Source: Phlebiopsis flavidoalba
Lineage: Eukaryota > Basidiomycota > Agaricomycetes > Polyporales > Phanerochaetaceae
Assembly (NCBI GenBank): GCA_035772785.1
Contig: JAOCPU010000054.1
Location: forward strand, 1 to 64,000
Reading direction: 5' to 3'
Length of the DNA stretch: 64,000 bases
Part shown: piece by piece, positions 47,641 through 60,577 of the stretch
Layout: every line of letters starts with the position of its first letter
How positions within the stretch are numbered: the first letter of the stretch is position 1
Program-made: the position numbers and the translations under genes
Notes under the pieces: model-generated
Databases searched by the model: none
What the model saw: the letters and a program-made list of their open reading frames with translations, nothing else
What the model was told of the DNA's origin: nothing

Positions 47641-50600
47641 ACCGCAGAGAGGGTATCTGTGATTACGTGCCGTAACGAACGGTCTTGCAAGACGGATCGA
47701 GTGGCTAAAAATGCTGAGTGTGTATCACATCAAGTACGGCTAATCATGAATTCGTGGTCACCACTTCGTCTAATACGTCGATCCCGATAAATATTTATAG
47801 CAGACTTTAAAAAATTAGGTTCGCTCTGCTGACGTTGAACTTACATTGCTGCAGTAAAAATTTAGGGTCCATAATAGCACAGCTTCCATAGTAGCAGATC
47901 GTTAGTTGGCCTCGTCAGCGAAGGTAGACAGAAAAAGCGGACTAGATGTGGGCGACATGACCGCGCTCCATTCATCATGAACTTAAGTACAGAGCTAAGA
48001 GCACGTGGTTGAGCGGGTAAGAGGTACAGGGGTTCGTCGAGGACAGTAAGCATATAAGTACCTCTTACCTCGAGCTTTACTGTAACACGCTCGCTTGAAT
48101 GCTCTAACCGGCCCCCGGGCCCGGGTGACCGAGACGCGTTCATTAATATGGATCAACGTGACTGACGCGGTGTCTCTTTTTGCCTCATGCAACTGTTGCA
48201 AGCATCCCGCCGAGTTTCTCCTTCCTTGAGATCTCTCGTCTCACAATCCAATTTTTGCAGGCCATTTCTCGCTACATCCATTGCTCAAATCCGAGCGCCC
48301 AATGCATGGCCCAGAAGCCGAACGTTGGTTCGCTCTCCATAGGAGAAAGATCGAGAGTTCATGACGAGGCACTGAAAAAGGGGAAGCCGATACCCGGAGG
48401 CATGTTACGCAGGACTTTTTGGTGCGCTTTGTACCAACTAGAAGTTGTGCGTCGCTCACTGCCCTTTTAGCGAACCCGGAACGTCGTGCGCGCAAAGTGT
48501 AAGATAAGAATCCCAGATTTGGCCCCCTGAGGTCCCTAGGGAAATGTTCAGCATGCAAAGGCAGTAATACACTGCAGCGCAGAAGGTGACGGTACGTAGC
48601 TCATTCAGTAAGCAATACAACCTTGAACAAAGTACGACTTCGCACGGTAGTTCGTGCACATCAATAGTGTAGCACAGCGGACTGGTAAGTACGGGTTCCG
48701 GCCCCCGCCCGTCTGTTACCTGGCAACACAAAACAATGTGCGCCAGCTTCAAGGTGAAGAGCACAGCTATCATTGCGTTGACGTGCATCTCATAATGACT
48801 CAGACACTGGATAGCGATATATGTTGCGTCTCCCCGAAAACCGAAGCCGTCCTCATACTATCTTTCCCCTGGGGACGGCTTGTAAAAAGCCGGTACAATG
48901 TAACCAAGAGCTCGCCGTGCACGTTTTGACGTGCTCGGAGGGATAGGTAACGGATTCTGGGAGCTTTCGCGGACGAGCGGGTGACGGACACAGAGTCAGA
49001 TCACACACGCCAACAATGGTAGACTCTGGGTCAAGTGACCAGTCAAATGGCTTGGAAGATGGCATCGCCCACCAGAGCGCGAGATGGCGGAACAGTTTCG
49101 TCACTTGGACGGGTATGACCTCTTCATCAACGTCACGAGGGCCATCTGTCAGACGAAAGAATGATGGCGGCTTAAAGCCAGAGTATATTCCCTACCGCGA
49201 CCTATCGAAGATACCGAAGGAGCGATGGCGCCTGTCTGGTGACCGAATTCGAAGGCGGGGTTAGGGACTGGGATTCGTGGTATCGGCGGGAGAAAAATCC
49301 CGAAAGAGTCTCGCCAGAGTCTCCAGCCTGCGCTGCACCTCATGACCTATCCATTGAGCGTGTATCAGCTTATTGTCCACTGCTGAAATGGACGGGACCC
49401 AAAGCTGCAAAACCGGGGAGCTACATGTCTCAGGATCGCGCGTCCTTGGTGCAGACGTGGTAGAGCTCAACTTTCTTCCACTGTGCGTATTTTTCTGGCA
49501 ATTGGTTTTGCTTCACTGACAAGCCCCGTTCCTGAGCTCAGTATGCAGATTGTATGCAGATTCTCGGAGCTCGCGTTTGCTGCTCCCTCACCACGCAATC
49601 CTCATCACAGTCTGGGGAACGTCTGTACATGAATTAGCTCACAGGAAATGCACAAGCAAGGTATCCCCGGACTCACCCATGCGTAACGCGGCCAATCAGC
49701 ACATGACATCGTTTTCCGATTTTACTAAGGCTCCAGAGGAGCTCGGTCGCTGTGGACGGGGCGAGTGTGCAATAAAACTGCAGGGAGGACATGCCATTGT
49801 GGACAACTGATGCGCCTCTCATCAGTGCCACCGTCGAAATCAGAAAGGAGATTTCAAACCCGCCAATGCCTGATGTCATAATCGCTCTCACGCTGGTACT
49901 CATGACGATACGCCAACAGAAAAGGGGAATCAACGAGAAGACAGATCCGGAAAAGGGCCCTCATCGGAGGCTAACGAGTGAGCAAACGACGCGCTCACGG
50001 AAAAATATTAAAGTCCAGAAACAATTCGCCCCAAATGGTATATCATCAAAATACAAGAAGGAGCGAACACAGGCAAAAAAAAGATCACCAACAATGAAAA
50101 AACAAAACTGTGACGTAAAATACACAAAAAAAACACCATAATACGTTTTGTCCAATAGATAAAAAGAATACACTGTCCGCACAACCTGTATCGGTGCCAT
50201 ACAAGAGACTGGGGTCGAAGTCATCCACAGTCGCACACCATGGCGGGCATATCCGTTTGCATGCGTAACAGATTTTACCTACGGAGCTTTCGGTAGAGTT
50301 TTTGTGCCCAAGGAGCTGGTACGTGGCATATCCGGACCGTAGACCGCCGTTATCACCCGTTGACGCTCTGTCGGTAGTTCCCACGAGCTATGGACCGAAC
50401 CAACCCAAAACGCCCACATGACATTGCATACAATCCTTTCCACCGTCCCGGTCAACGTGCTTATCCGTCCTACCAAAGATGCCAAATCTCGTCAACGGAT
50501 TTTTCTTTGCCGTGGTCGTGGATCGGAAAACACTTCTTGCCCAAGCCTCCCGTTATTACGTAGCAATGAGGTCCGGCTATACAATTGGAACGAAGGTATT

Positions 50601-50926
50601 GCAAGGTCGTAGAAATTGATATAATAAAGTAAACATATTTCTCCCTTGCTTGCGGCTCTCCATCATCATGTGTGTATGCGCATGTCGCTAGGCTCAACTC
50701 TAGGCGGACTCGTCACGGGCGCCCCGTGGTGCGTCAGCATCGCGATCTTCGCCGCCACAGCGCCACCAAGCTCCCGCTTTCCGCATCGGGGGCTGCGCTC
50801 GAACTCTGCTTCCCCATCCACCCCTAACTAAAACTTTGTTTGCGCCTCTTCCAAGTGCACGCAGCCCATAGGTTTCCAGAAATTGTTCTGAAAACGCCTT
50901 CAATCGCTCAATACTCGTGATTCGAC
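47641..50926. other. Unassigned region with A-rich island
   Basis: Frames here give no family match. A weak coding-like stretch on the plus strand near 49080-49460 contains EQFRHLDGYDLFINVTRAIC and PEYIPYRDLSKIPKERWRL but could not be placed. On the minus strand, 50700-50900 has a GC-rich frame that may be chance or a divergent exon. The A-rich island at 49990-50140 is listed separately. Confidence 0.35.
49990..50140 (+). repeat. A-rich, T-poor low-complexity island
   Basis: About 150 bp with strong A excess and few T on the plus strand; it translates only into Lys/Asn/Gln-rich nonsense. Confidence 0.75.
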
Positions 50927-52557
50927 ATGAAAAAACCACAAAAAGTTGGCTCTCAGGTTCTACACGCGGAACCGACTTCACCAGAGCCCGTCTCTACTGC
51001 TTCTACGGATTGGCCTGCCCCCCAAGACGCGATGTCACGAGCGAGGCAATTTATTTTGGCCTGGTGGGTGCAAGTCAAGTTTTTGTGACAAATACTCTCG
51101 AACCGGGTGTTTTGCCTGCTTCTCATCGGGTTCATCAGCGCAAACGAGTCACCCTCGACACTCCTGGTTCCAGACAAAGATGCGGACGGTTTGACAGGAG
51201 CTTTGATTATTTACCGCACTCTGGTTGCATTAGGTCACAATCCCGAGGATATCCATGTCCATTTTGTTGCCAAGGGGTCGAATCCCCACCGTGAGGATGA
51301 ACGCGCTAGGCTTGCTGCCCACGATGTGCGATACGCCATCATTGTCGACCAAGGAAGTCGACCAGGCCCTATCCTAGTCCCAAAGGCAAAAAACCTCCTT
51401 GTCGATCATCATTTGAGTGACGAGTTCCCTGACGATACCACAGTATGTATGATGCATTGAAACGATCTCATGTTTGCTCATCATATGCATCATGCATTCG
51501 GTAGGTGCTCTCCGCGTGCAAGAACGAGCCAGTTGCGACTTCAGCGACTTTAGCGTACGTACTCTGTAGACCACTTCATCGATCCATATCAGAGACATGC
51601 GACTACCTATGCGCAATGGGTACAATGGGGCGATCTGGGTAACGTCATTCAAGTTCCAGCCACCTTTTCCCGACAGCGACATGAAAGCGTGTTTTCAAGA
51701 AGTACACCAAGAAAGCCGTCACTGAGGCGATCAGTCTTGTAAATGCTCGTGGGTTGGAAGAAACTCTTACGGTGCATATAGTAGCTCAGAGCAAATCTAG
51801 CGCGTCGGACGGCAACATTTGACGTGCATTCTGCGTGGAAAGTCAGTTCTTACACATATTCAAAACCTAGTGTCTTGTTGATTTTCATGCACCAGGCTTT
51901 ACTTCTTTCCAACTCTCCGGCAGATATCGTCAAGCCTCCGGTACGTCGAAAGAGCTCCTAGCGGATTCCAGGCGTCTTCGAGAGGCCAGAGAAGAAATCA
52001 ACATCGAGGTAGAACGCCGATCGCATGTAGCCCCCGAATTCTCGGGTGATGGGAAGGTGGCTCTGCTGAGGATCGAAAGTGCCGCTCAGGTCCATCCAGT
52101 GCGTTCACATGTTACACAGGAAGCGCACTTGACCCATGATGTACCCTTTCTTCGATGTGACAAGGTCATCGCGACGCGTTGGGCCGGTCACCTCAAGTCC
52201 CCAAAGCTACAAATAGTCATGGTCGCCAACTCAGGCTACACCCCGGGCTTGACGAATTTCTCGTGCCGGGTTGCACTCGCTGCGCTCGAGCACGCACGGG
52301 CGAGTCCGACGTCGATATATAATCGCCTTTTGAAAGACTATGCTTCGCGCTCTCCTGGTCTCACGGACGCCGCCATGGGCAATGATTTTGCGAGGGGGCA
52401 TAAACAAGCGAGTGGAGGTATTGTGCCAACGGAGCAGTTTGAGAGGCTGTGGAGTGTGATGGAGGGTAGTGCACCCGAAGAGGGAAGTCCGAAAAAGAAG
52501 AGAAAGGTTGAAAAAGTGCAGAGCAACACTTTGGAAGGATGGTTGAAGAAGAGTTGA
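50927..52557 (+). CDS. DHH-family phosphoesterase
   Basis: A DHH-superfamily phosphoesterase (RecJ/PPX-like fold), a metal-dependent hydrolase of phosphodiester or pyrophosphate bonds; the substrate in fungi is not known to me. ATG at 50927 opens MKKPQKVGSQVLHAEPTSPE, then WPAPQDAMSRARQFIL and an intron ending TCATCAG. Exon 2 has LLVPDKDADGLTGALIIYRT (the DxD metal motif), VHFVAKGSNPHREDERARLA, YAIIVDQGSRPGPILVP and LLVDHHLSDEFPDDT (the DHH motif, about 51400-51440). Later blocks are ETCDYLCAMGTMGDLGNVIQ, EAISLVNARGLEET, VALLRIESAAQVHPV and ATRWAGHLKSPKLQIVMVAN, then NSGYTPGLTNFSCRVA, GNDFARGHKQASGGIVPTEQ and the basic end PKKKRKVEKVQ (residues resembling a nuclear localisation signal). The stop is at 52557. 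The metal-binding motifs are intact; indels occur between 51440 and 52020. Confidence 0.88.
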
Positions 52558-52662
52558 ATTACGCATTGTACATTTAAAACCCTTGAAACAGAGTAATTTC
52601 TCGAGATGAGGGTGTTTTAAAGACGCCGAGCCATCGCCTTCCTTCTGCACTCACGAAGTCAT

Positions 52663-54600
52663 CTAATGCAGCCACCGTCGTATGCTTTCCTGGAGCGTCC
52701 GGCTCACGAGTCTGAGAACGATGGCAGGTGCAAACATGTCAGTCGGAAGGAGCCAAGAGCATCCTGACGTGCCCACATGCATGACGCCAATTCCTTGTCC
52801 TGTACGACAAATATCAGAGATACAGGCAGACGGCCAGCTGAAACAACGAGACATACGTGGAACGCCGCGTCAATGAAAAGATCGAGATACCATCGACCAA
52901 AGGATCCCCAGTCCAATGTTTCGCCTGACACAGGCCTCGTGCTAGTGAATCCATAGTCTACGACCACTGAGCAGTCGTTTCTCGCAACAACTACATTGAA
53001 TGGCTTACCAAACGTCTTGGTCGACTCCCTAATAAGATGCTGTGAGCGTTACTAACGCGATGAAGATTGAACAGACAAGACACTTGCCATAGTGCTTCAC
53101 CATGCTTGCTGACTTCCTGAAAGTATTTCTGGGAGAAGTTTGGTTGGCATGTCATCTTTGCCCCCGTCCTTGTTGGACACTGGGGATTGGGGTGCAAGAT
53201 GCCAGAAGGGAGTTGAGTGTAATTGCTCCCATCATTGCCTTACTGCAGCCTTGCCTGTGGATGCGTTCACATGAACGAAGGGTATATTCTGCAGACAAGA
53301 GACGTACGCGTAAATAGGGTTGAGCTGAAGCATAGCGTCGCCTATAGCCACAAAGTTGGATGGAACTCCCCTTGACGTCTTGATATCGAATATAAGAGCA
53401 CGGGCCTATATTAGAATCGATGCTGCTTCCTTGGGTTTTGGGTGATAAGGGCAGGAACAGATGTGACACGTACGAATCTTGAGAGGCTTGAAGTGGGGTT
53501 CTCCCTCTTCGACCAAGATTCTGATGATTTCTAGAACCCATTGTGGGACCGGTTCCGGGCCACGAGTCAAGCTCATATATCCTTTCGACCTCACCTGCCG
53601 ACAACGGCAGTGACTTCCAGTGAGACGTCGCCCCACCCTCCACAGCAGAGTTTGCACTGTTACAGATCGCGTAAGTGCTCTCGCTTAGACATCGCTAGGT
53701 ACATGAGACGAACTCGTGTCGTTATCCATCTTCCACTAGGACAAAACCTTCATTTGACGATAATGGGGGCGGGAAACAAAGGTGTAGAGCCCCCCTATAC
53801 GGTCGTACCCCCCTCATGCTGCCCACACTCTTCGCGGAGGACCTTTGGTCCACCTTGCGCTTGATCTCCTCGTTCACCGTGAATGTAATCGTAACATAAT
53901 GGAGCTTTTGATCGTATTCAAGACGAAGGTCCGTGGTATGTCGTAGCCGGCTTTCTTCAGCCATTTCAAGCCCGCTTGGCTGTCTCCCGAAGCATCTGTA
54001 TAATATAAATGAAAATGTGTCATATGGATTTGATATTCAACATACTGTGACCAGCGTCGAGGATCGTTTATCGTAATCTCATTTCCGTTGGGTTGACGTA
54101 TGACACTGCACACACTCGTTCACCATACACAGAATTCCTGATATCCAATGCTTCGTACTGAGCCCGTAGATCCGGTATGTATGTTGGAAGCTATCTTGGA
54201 GGAACCCAGAAGCAAGCGGCGAAGGAGGTTTTCCAAAACAGGCGGCCGATAAGCTGAACATCGGTCTCTGGGAGTTTCATTCGTCCTTATTTATCGTAAT
54301 CCTCATACAGTACGGCGCAGGCAGCAAGTGTTTCCGCCAACGAACCGGGTTGGAACGTCACCTTCAGCCACGTCTGTGTCCCAACTGTGAGCCTGGCATT
54401 TGCGCACTACGAGGGATGAGCGCAATAAGCACGTACACAATCCGCCAGCGTGTTCCCGTAGCGCGTCATCAAAATTAGGCCATAGACGACGCAAACCAAC
54501 ACACAAAACGAGCAGGTCAAGTATATCCTAGGAAGAGCGTCAATCTGCTGCGAGGGAAAATCACATGCGAAGACCCCACCATTGAAGATGAGGTTCAATA
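52663..54600 (-). CDS. FAD-dependent oxidoreductase/monooxygenase-like
   Basis: Belongs to a basidiomycete family of FAD/NAD(P)-binding oxidoreductases; the substrate is unknown. Recognised blocks in order are ALPRIY near 54550, GDSQAGLKWLKKAGYDIP (about 53950-54000), LRLEYDQKLHYVTITFTVN, LSAGEVERIYELD and VPQWVLEIIRILVEEGEPHF. The FAD-contact block GCSKAMMGAITLNSLLASC lies near 53210-53265 and is preceded in relatives by NPIYGQ, here garbled. YGFTSTRPVSGETLDWGSFG, RWYLDLFIDAA, DKELASCMW, LPTDMFAPAIVLRLVSRTLQ and a stop at 52663 follow. The N-terminal dinucleotide-binding GxGxxG motif was not found. It may lie upstream of 54600, beyond an A-rich island and possibly as far as 55510. The gene is convergent with the DHH gene, with only about 105 bp between stops. 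Confidence 0.72.
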
Positions 54601-54720
54601 CTGCCGCAATGCGCCACTACCCGTGACTGGAGAGACCACTTGCACACATCTCACGAGACTTCATCTGCCACGAGATAATTCTCCGGACCGCAGCTATTCG
54701 ACGATTGGTGACGAGTGGTC

Positions 54721-54900
54721 AGAGCAAACAACACAAAGGCAATAAAAAGAAAACAAAAAGAAACGAAGTCAAGGACAAATAACCAAAAAAAAAAAGGTAT
54801 AAAAGCATCAAAGGACAACAGAGCATACGATAAAACAAAAAACAGCAGAACAAAGCAAAAAAAAAAAAGAACTAAGCAAAAGCGAATCAGAAAAACGCGA
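54721..54900 (+). repeat. A-rich, T-poor low-complexity island
   Basis: About 180 bp dominated by A with G and C and very few T, including A11 and A12 runs. It lies in or just upstream of the 5' part of the FAD-dependent gene. Confidence 0.78.
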
Positions 54901-55514
54901 GGCTGGTAAGCAAGCCGAGATGCTGCAAAAGTTTAGTGAGTGCCCATATAACGTCCACTATAGGCGACGAGGAACCGATAAGAGTCATCGAACAGGATCT
55001 TGCCTTCCAGACCTACCACACTCGGACAAGCCGTACCGTTGATTTTTCGGTATGTTGCCGGTTTTGTATGTCCCAAGGTGAGTGGGGAGACCTTCACAGT
55101 GGTGTACCGTCGCATGATAGTATGTGGTGCACAAGGTTGGCTACAAAACGCCACAGTAGGACTGAGGTCAGAGGGGAGTGCGGGCCAATGTAGGATGTAT
55201 AGAATGCAAGAACGTAAACATCACGGTCTCTGTTCAGTAGAGAAAGGAGAGATTTTGTAGCTGCCTCGCGCTGAAGAGCCGCATTTATAACTGTGGATAA
55301 CCTCCCAAAATGTGGATTTCACATGTCGAGATGAAATGTCGAACCCCAGCAGGTGTGGCATCTGTTCGTGGTACGATTGAGCTTGTCTGCGGATCCTGAA
55401 TGACGCTCCAGAGCAGCGCCGGCATGTTTTCCTGCACGAACATCCGTGGAACGGGTCCATCCGAAGACAAGAGATTGTTGATGCCGTGACGGTTTTTTGG
55501 GTGAGGTCATGTCA

Positions 55515-56973
55515 TCCGAGCGGATCTCTCATGCGTCGAGCTCCCATTCGGAATCGTTCTATCTTCAAAGGTTAGGAGAAATCATATGATAAACAGTAAT
55601 AGAATTACTGACCTTTTTACTGGGCACTACCTCTGGGCATTCAGCTCCATGCACACCTCCACATGCATCATGTAGTCGCTGGAAAGACTGGGCGGACCGC
55701 CGAAAGCCATGAGCTAATCGACTGAACAGCACAAATTACTCTCGATCAGTGCGCCAACGTTTGTACGAAAGCCTTTTTTGAATAGTAAGGCCAGACCAAC
55801 ATACCTTAAACAGCAAGAACTATGTCTTTAACTCCGAGATCAGCTTTGAGCTTCGGCGAAACACATCTCACGACGAAGCTTATAGTGAAGTCCATTGGAG
55901 CAGAGGCCTAGCCATCCAGGTACAGAGCTACTATATGGCTACTGACATGGATCGCGTTGTGAGCCACACCTCTTAGATAGCCGAATGGAGGGGTCTGAAT
56001 GGTCCCTTGTCGAACTGGGCTTTATTGATAAGTTAAGTACAATATTCCGATCAAGGAATGATTACTAGAAGAGGTCGATGAACATAAGCTTATTCCATCC
56101 GTTAGGCATGATCACGTACCATCTTACTCAAACAAGAGGGCTTATCCGGCTCCGGAGGTGTAACGGGACCGTAGAAAAACCTGCTCAGTTTAACACGTGC
56201 GAGTACCGGTGGGCCCTACGTTCTTGGCGAAATCCAGCAGCCTAGATTATTTTCAGGTGAGCAAATTTATGTTAAGCCCCCACCAATGCCACGAGTAGCG
56301 GACACACCGTGGATAATATGACGGCAAGTTTTTGAGACAGCAAGTGAGGGGGGAACGATCGCGACCTAGAGACCCCCCCCGGTAACACACATTGTCAATG
56401 CAGGACTATTATAACTCAGGTAAAGTGAAATTACTACGGGCTGGTCGGCCCACGCTATGTATAGCACGAGATCCAAGGACATAAAGGATTCAAGTGCGAA
56501 TGACTTGAACGCTGTAGAGCGACGATGAGTCGTACTCTTGTATCTTTGACCACCATGTCTATTGGGCCGGAGCGATCAGTACGCCAAACGTTCGCGAACC
56601 AGTTCACGGAAAAAAGCCACGAAAGAATGCCGACTCGCGAGCGCTCGCAACGCATCCAATGGGCGCTCTAAGAGGCGTTTTAAATTCCACGTAGGCGCGG
56701 AGTGTGGACTACTTCGAACGCCGCTTGATGCATCGCCGATACTTCAGGTAGTGACTTTTCGGTGAGCCATTTAATTATTTTGACCTCATCTTCTTATCTG
56801 TCCCGTCCGCAGCGTTGCAGCCGGTATGTACACGAAACCCGTAGCAAACGTTCCGGGACGACGTCCCGTTCTACGTTAATTGAGTACTGAAGTCAAACTC
56901 AACAAACGTGCGAGTTTCCGGAATATCCGGACAAGCCGCGAATAACACTGAAAGTTTTGATCTAGTATTCATC
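55515..56973. other. Unassigned region upstream of eIF3a
   Basis: No conserved protein on either strand. It contains a C8 run at 56373-56380 and should include the eIF3a promoter; no clear TATA box was seen. Confidence 0.4.
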
Positions 56974-59900
56974 ATGAGCCTCCCTTTTTCAAAACCAGAG
57001 ACCGATCCTCCACAAGCAAGCGGAGGGTTCTCGTTGTTTCAGTCGAGACAGACACCAGCAGCTCTACAATCCTTGACGGAGATGTTCCTCCGCCCAAGAT
57101 GTTTACCCGCTACCGACACCGCTTGCTTCCCTGGAGCCCATCATGCTGCGCTTCTTAGTCGCGCTCTGCGTTGATATGCGACAAGCGGGGCTCGTACTGC
57201 GATAAGAGGGCTCTCATGCAATACAAGAATATTGCGCAGGATACAAGCGTTCAATCTATCGAAGTCTGTCATTAGCGATTCATTCAGCTCGCAGATGCGA
57301 AGTTGCAAGAAGCACAAGAAAAGGCCGATAAGGCCATCGCGGTGGATGTAGGATGTTAGATGATTTGGAGGTAGCGAAGCGAGAACACCGGAGAGCATTC
57401 TTCTTGGAAGCGGTCATGCGGGTGATACAGCAGCAAGGATAGGACCGACACAGAGCACCTCGTCACCCCCTGGATTAAGTTCCTGTGAGCGAGGAGCTAA
57501 CGCCCACAGCTTTGGAGACGCTTGAAAAACAATGCGAGGCCTGGAGAGTGTTACCAGGTACGTCCAAGTCCACACAATCATCACGAGAGACGTTTTGACA
57601 TCTTGTCGATAGCAAATCGCGCAACAAGCTTTCCGGTTCTGTCTGAAGCACCAGCGCAAAGTCGAATTCCGTCGTTCTCTGCGAAACCTTGCGCACTTCA
57701 CCTTGCAAACGTTTGCGAAATACGCACAACCAAGTGACTCACTCGATTAACCTCTCACGACCCATCAGAGGTTCTCCAGCACCATCTCGACACTCGCTTC
57801 GCACAGCTCAACACCTCCGTTCGAACTTGAGCTCTGGCATAGAAGCTTTCCGCTCCGTCGAAGATGTCCACAACCTTCTCACCATGGCTAAGAAGGCCCC
57901 TCGCCCTGCCATGATGGCCCAACTACTATGAGAAGCTTACGAAGATCTTCTTGATGAGTGGCAACGCCCTCTACCACGCCGCTGCGTGGGCGGCCGCTTA
58001 TTACACCATTGCCACCGCTATAGGCGGTAAGTCCGACGAGGAAATCCGTTCGTCTCGCCGGTCAAGTCATCATCAGCGCTCTCGCTGTCCCTGTCGGCTC
58101 GAAGTCTGCCGATGGCAGTGAAGACGGCAAGAGCAAGAATCAGCGCCTGACTGCCCTGCTTGGACTGTCCAAGACACCCACTCGCAACGGCCTCCTCAAG
58201 GACGCTGTAAGTGCTGTATATCTACGCAATTTAGCCCCACTCATCAAAATCACAATGTTTACTCAGCTTTCGCGGAAAACGCCCCCTCAAGTTGTCACCC
58301 GAGCCCAATCCAAGGCAAGAACTCTGCCTACCAACATTCTCGAAGTAACCACTTTCACGATCCTCTCACGCTTTTTGCTCTGCCATCGCTAACCTCATTA
58401 TTCCAGGGTCGCTCTCAGCAACGATGCTAACCATGGCCCCCTACCTACCTCTTCTTCAGCATGCTCTACTCTCCCGCCTTCTCTCCTCAGCTGTCCCAGG
58501 TCTACTCATACATGCCATCAAAATCGACAACCTTCTCGCAGCTTGTCGCACCGCTCCGCGCAAGCACACCACCGAAAACTCCAGCGTCTTCGATGAAGAG
58601 CAGGTCGAAGCATACGTGATGGGCTGCGCCCGTCGTGGGCGAGCTTAACATTCGCGTCGATCATCGCCCTAGCTCAGTAGCCCCCAGTATCACCTTCGTC
58701 GACGGCACGTTCTCCGTCATTGAGGACCCCAGCTCTTCTACGATGGCCAGCGCCAGCGCCATCCAGCATCGACATCTGAGGTTGTGCGCACACCCGTCTC
58801 AGTGGCCTTGCCACGTGCCTCCACAACTCGCTCGCGACGCTGTAGCACCCCCGGCTGCGCTTGCGGAGGAAGAGCAGCAGCAGGCCAAGCTCTCCACTCT
58901 CGTTGCTGCAGCAAAGGCCGAGTCGCAAAGCACTACAAACTCCGTCGGTCCATCGTCGCACGTCGCACCGCGAGAACTCGCTGTCGAGCTTGCCGCTCGC
59001 AAGGAGAAGGAGGAGGCAAGCCGCCGTGCCGAGCTCAGTCGGAAGGCAAAGGACGAAGAGGAGCGCAGACGCGCCGAGGACGTACGCAAGCGCGAGGTCG
59101 AGCGTGCACGCAAGGAGGATCGAGGCCATTCCCGCAACGAGGAACCGACCAGGAAAGCTTAGTGCAAAAAGAAAAGAAAGCCCCCCCCCCTAGGAAGCTG
59201 TGCTCAGTAGAGTCTCAAGGAGAAGTGGGTACACTCAAGGTCCGACGTCTACGGTGAGTGGGGAATCCATAGCCTCCTACCTCTCCCCCTACCTCCTTCC
59301 CTCTCCCCCTCTCGCCCCCCTCTCCCCAAAACCGCCTCCTCTCCTCCCCCACTCCCTAAAAAACCTCACGCTCCCCCCTACCCCTGCCTCCCACGTTACA
59401 CTCGATATCAGAACTGACTCATCGAGTTCAGGAGATGGAGAACTTGAGTACGGACAACCTCATGCGCCTCCAGGTTGAGCAATTGGAGAAAGAAAAGAAG
59501 GAGCTCAACGAAAGGATGCGTATCGTATCTAAACGTCTCGATCACATCGAACGCGCGTATCGCAAGGAGGAGCGGCCTCTCCTCGCAAAGGACTACGAGG
59601 TGGCAACAGGCGAACGACAAGGCTACCCCACGAAGCCACTCAGAAGGCGCGCATCGAGACAGCCAGGCTCTCGCACCAGCAGGGTATCGAGACGAAGAAG
59701 CGATTGCTGCGATGTCGTCGATGATTGGAAGGCGTATCGCGACCTCGTCGCCGGGGAAGCGCAGCGTACGATGAGTTCAACAAGCGCTTGGCTCAGGCTA
59801 AGAAGAAGATTGAGGAAGAGAAGGCGAAACGACGGGCGGCAGTCCTCAAGGAGCGCGAGGAGGAGCGGCTGCGTCGTGAGGAAGAAGAGAGAATCCGCAG

Positions 59901-60577
59901 GGGAGCGGGAAGAGGAGGAGCGTCTTCAGCACAAAGAAGGTATGACGTTCTTGGAGCTCGTCATCCATAAAACCTCGCTCGACGGCCACTTTACAGCCCG
60001 ACTCGCGGAGGAGGAACGCAAAAGAGCCGAGGAGGAAGCGGAGAGGGGAGGCCGCCGAAGCGAAGAAAGCGCGAGCGAGGAAGAGGAGAAGGCGGCTGCC
60101 CTGCGCAAGGCAGCGCGAGGCAGACCGCGAGGCGGCTCTGGAAAAGGCTCGGCTCCAGCAACAACGCGAGGACGAGGCTGCAGAGCGTGCCCGCCTTCGT
60201 CGCGAGCAAGAACGCGCCGGAACCCGCGACACGTTCTCGTCCCGTGCCCCTGTCAGGGAAGACCCTTGGAGAAGAGGCAGCCCTGCTCCCGCAACGCCCA
60301 CCCGCGCCGCTGCTCTGCTCTGCCTTCGGAGGGCGACGCCCCTGCGGCTGGTCGGTACCGTCCCGGCGCGTTTGGCGGTGCTGCCGGAGGAGGAGGCGGA
60401 TGGCGTGCTCGTGAAGCAGCCAAGAAGGAAGCCGAGACTGCGGGTGGTGCTCCGTCGCGCCCCGAGTCTCCTGCGCCTCGGGCTGCTCCTCCTGCGAGGG
60501 AGGCAGCGGAGAGCGACGGTTTTCAGACTGTGGCCGCACGGGGTGTCTGGCGCCCCAGACGTGGCGGCCGGGCGTAA
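56974..60577 (+). CDS. TIF32: eIF3a, translation initiation factor 3 subunit a
   Basis: eIF3a is the largest scaffold of the eIF3 complex and binds the 40S ribosome. The start MSLPFSKPETDPPQASGG leads to TPAALQSLTEMF. Then EPIMLRF-type residues, ESILLG, TPWIKFL and the PCI-region blocks YEKLTKIFLMSGNALYHAAA, VIISALAVPVGS, NQRLTALLGLSKTPTRNGLL and KDA (followed by a GTAAGT intron) appear. Further on are YLPLLQHALLSRLLS, IKIDNLLA, FDEEQVEAYVMGCARRGELN and SSTMASASAIQ. The long charged helix (AARKEKEEASRRAELSRKAK) follows, then after an intron at about 59253-59431 come LSTDNLMRLQVEQLEKEKKE and RIVSKRLDHIERAYRKEERP. The end is Arg/Glu-rich with a Gly/Ala-rich tail, a FQTVAARGVWRPRRGGRA-type end and stop TAA at 60575. 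An extra C near 57918-57920 and a C10 run at 59181-59190 break the frame. Confidence 0.95.
59181..59190. repeat. C10 homopolymer inside eIF3a
   Basis: Ten consecutive C in the region coding for the charged helix, where relatives have Lys/Glu-rich sequence. It is followed immediately by TAG, and the conserved frame resumes only after the next intron. Confidence 0.8.

Noticed and set aside
49791..50141. Lys-rich frame over the A-rich island as a small basic protein
   Set aside because: It is explained by base composition alone; the same applies to the Lys-rich frames at 44041-44118 and 54715-54909.
58674..60539. Long minus-strand Ser/Leu-rich frames
   Set aside because: They are antisense shadows of the charged eIF3a helix.
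59435..60577. 380-residue plus-strand frame as a separate Arg/Glu-rich protein
   Set aside because: It is the C-terminal part of eIF3a read with a frame shift; upstream PCI-region exons are contiguous with it.
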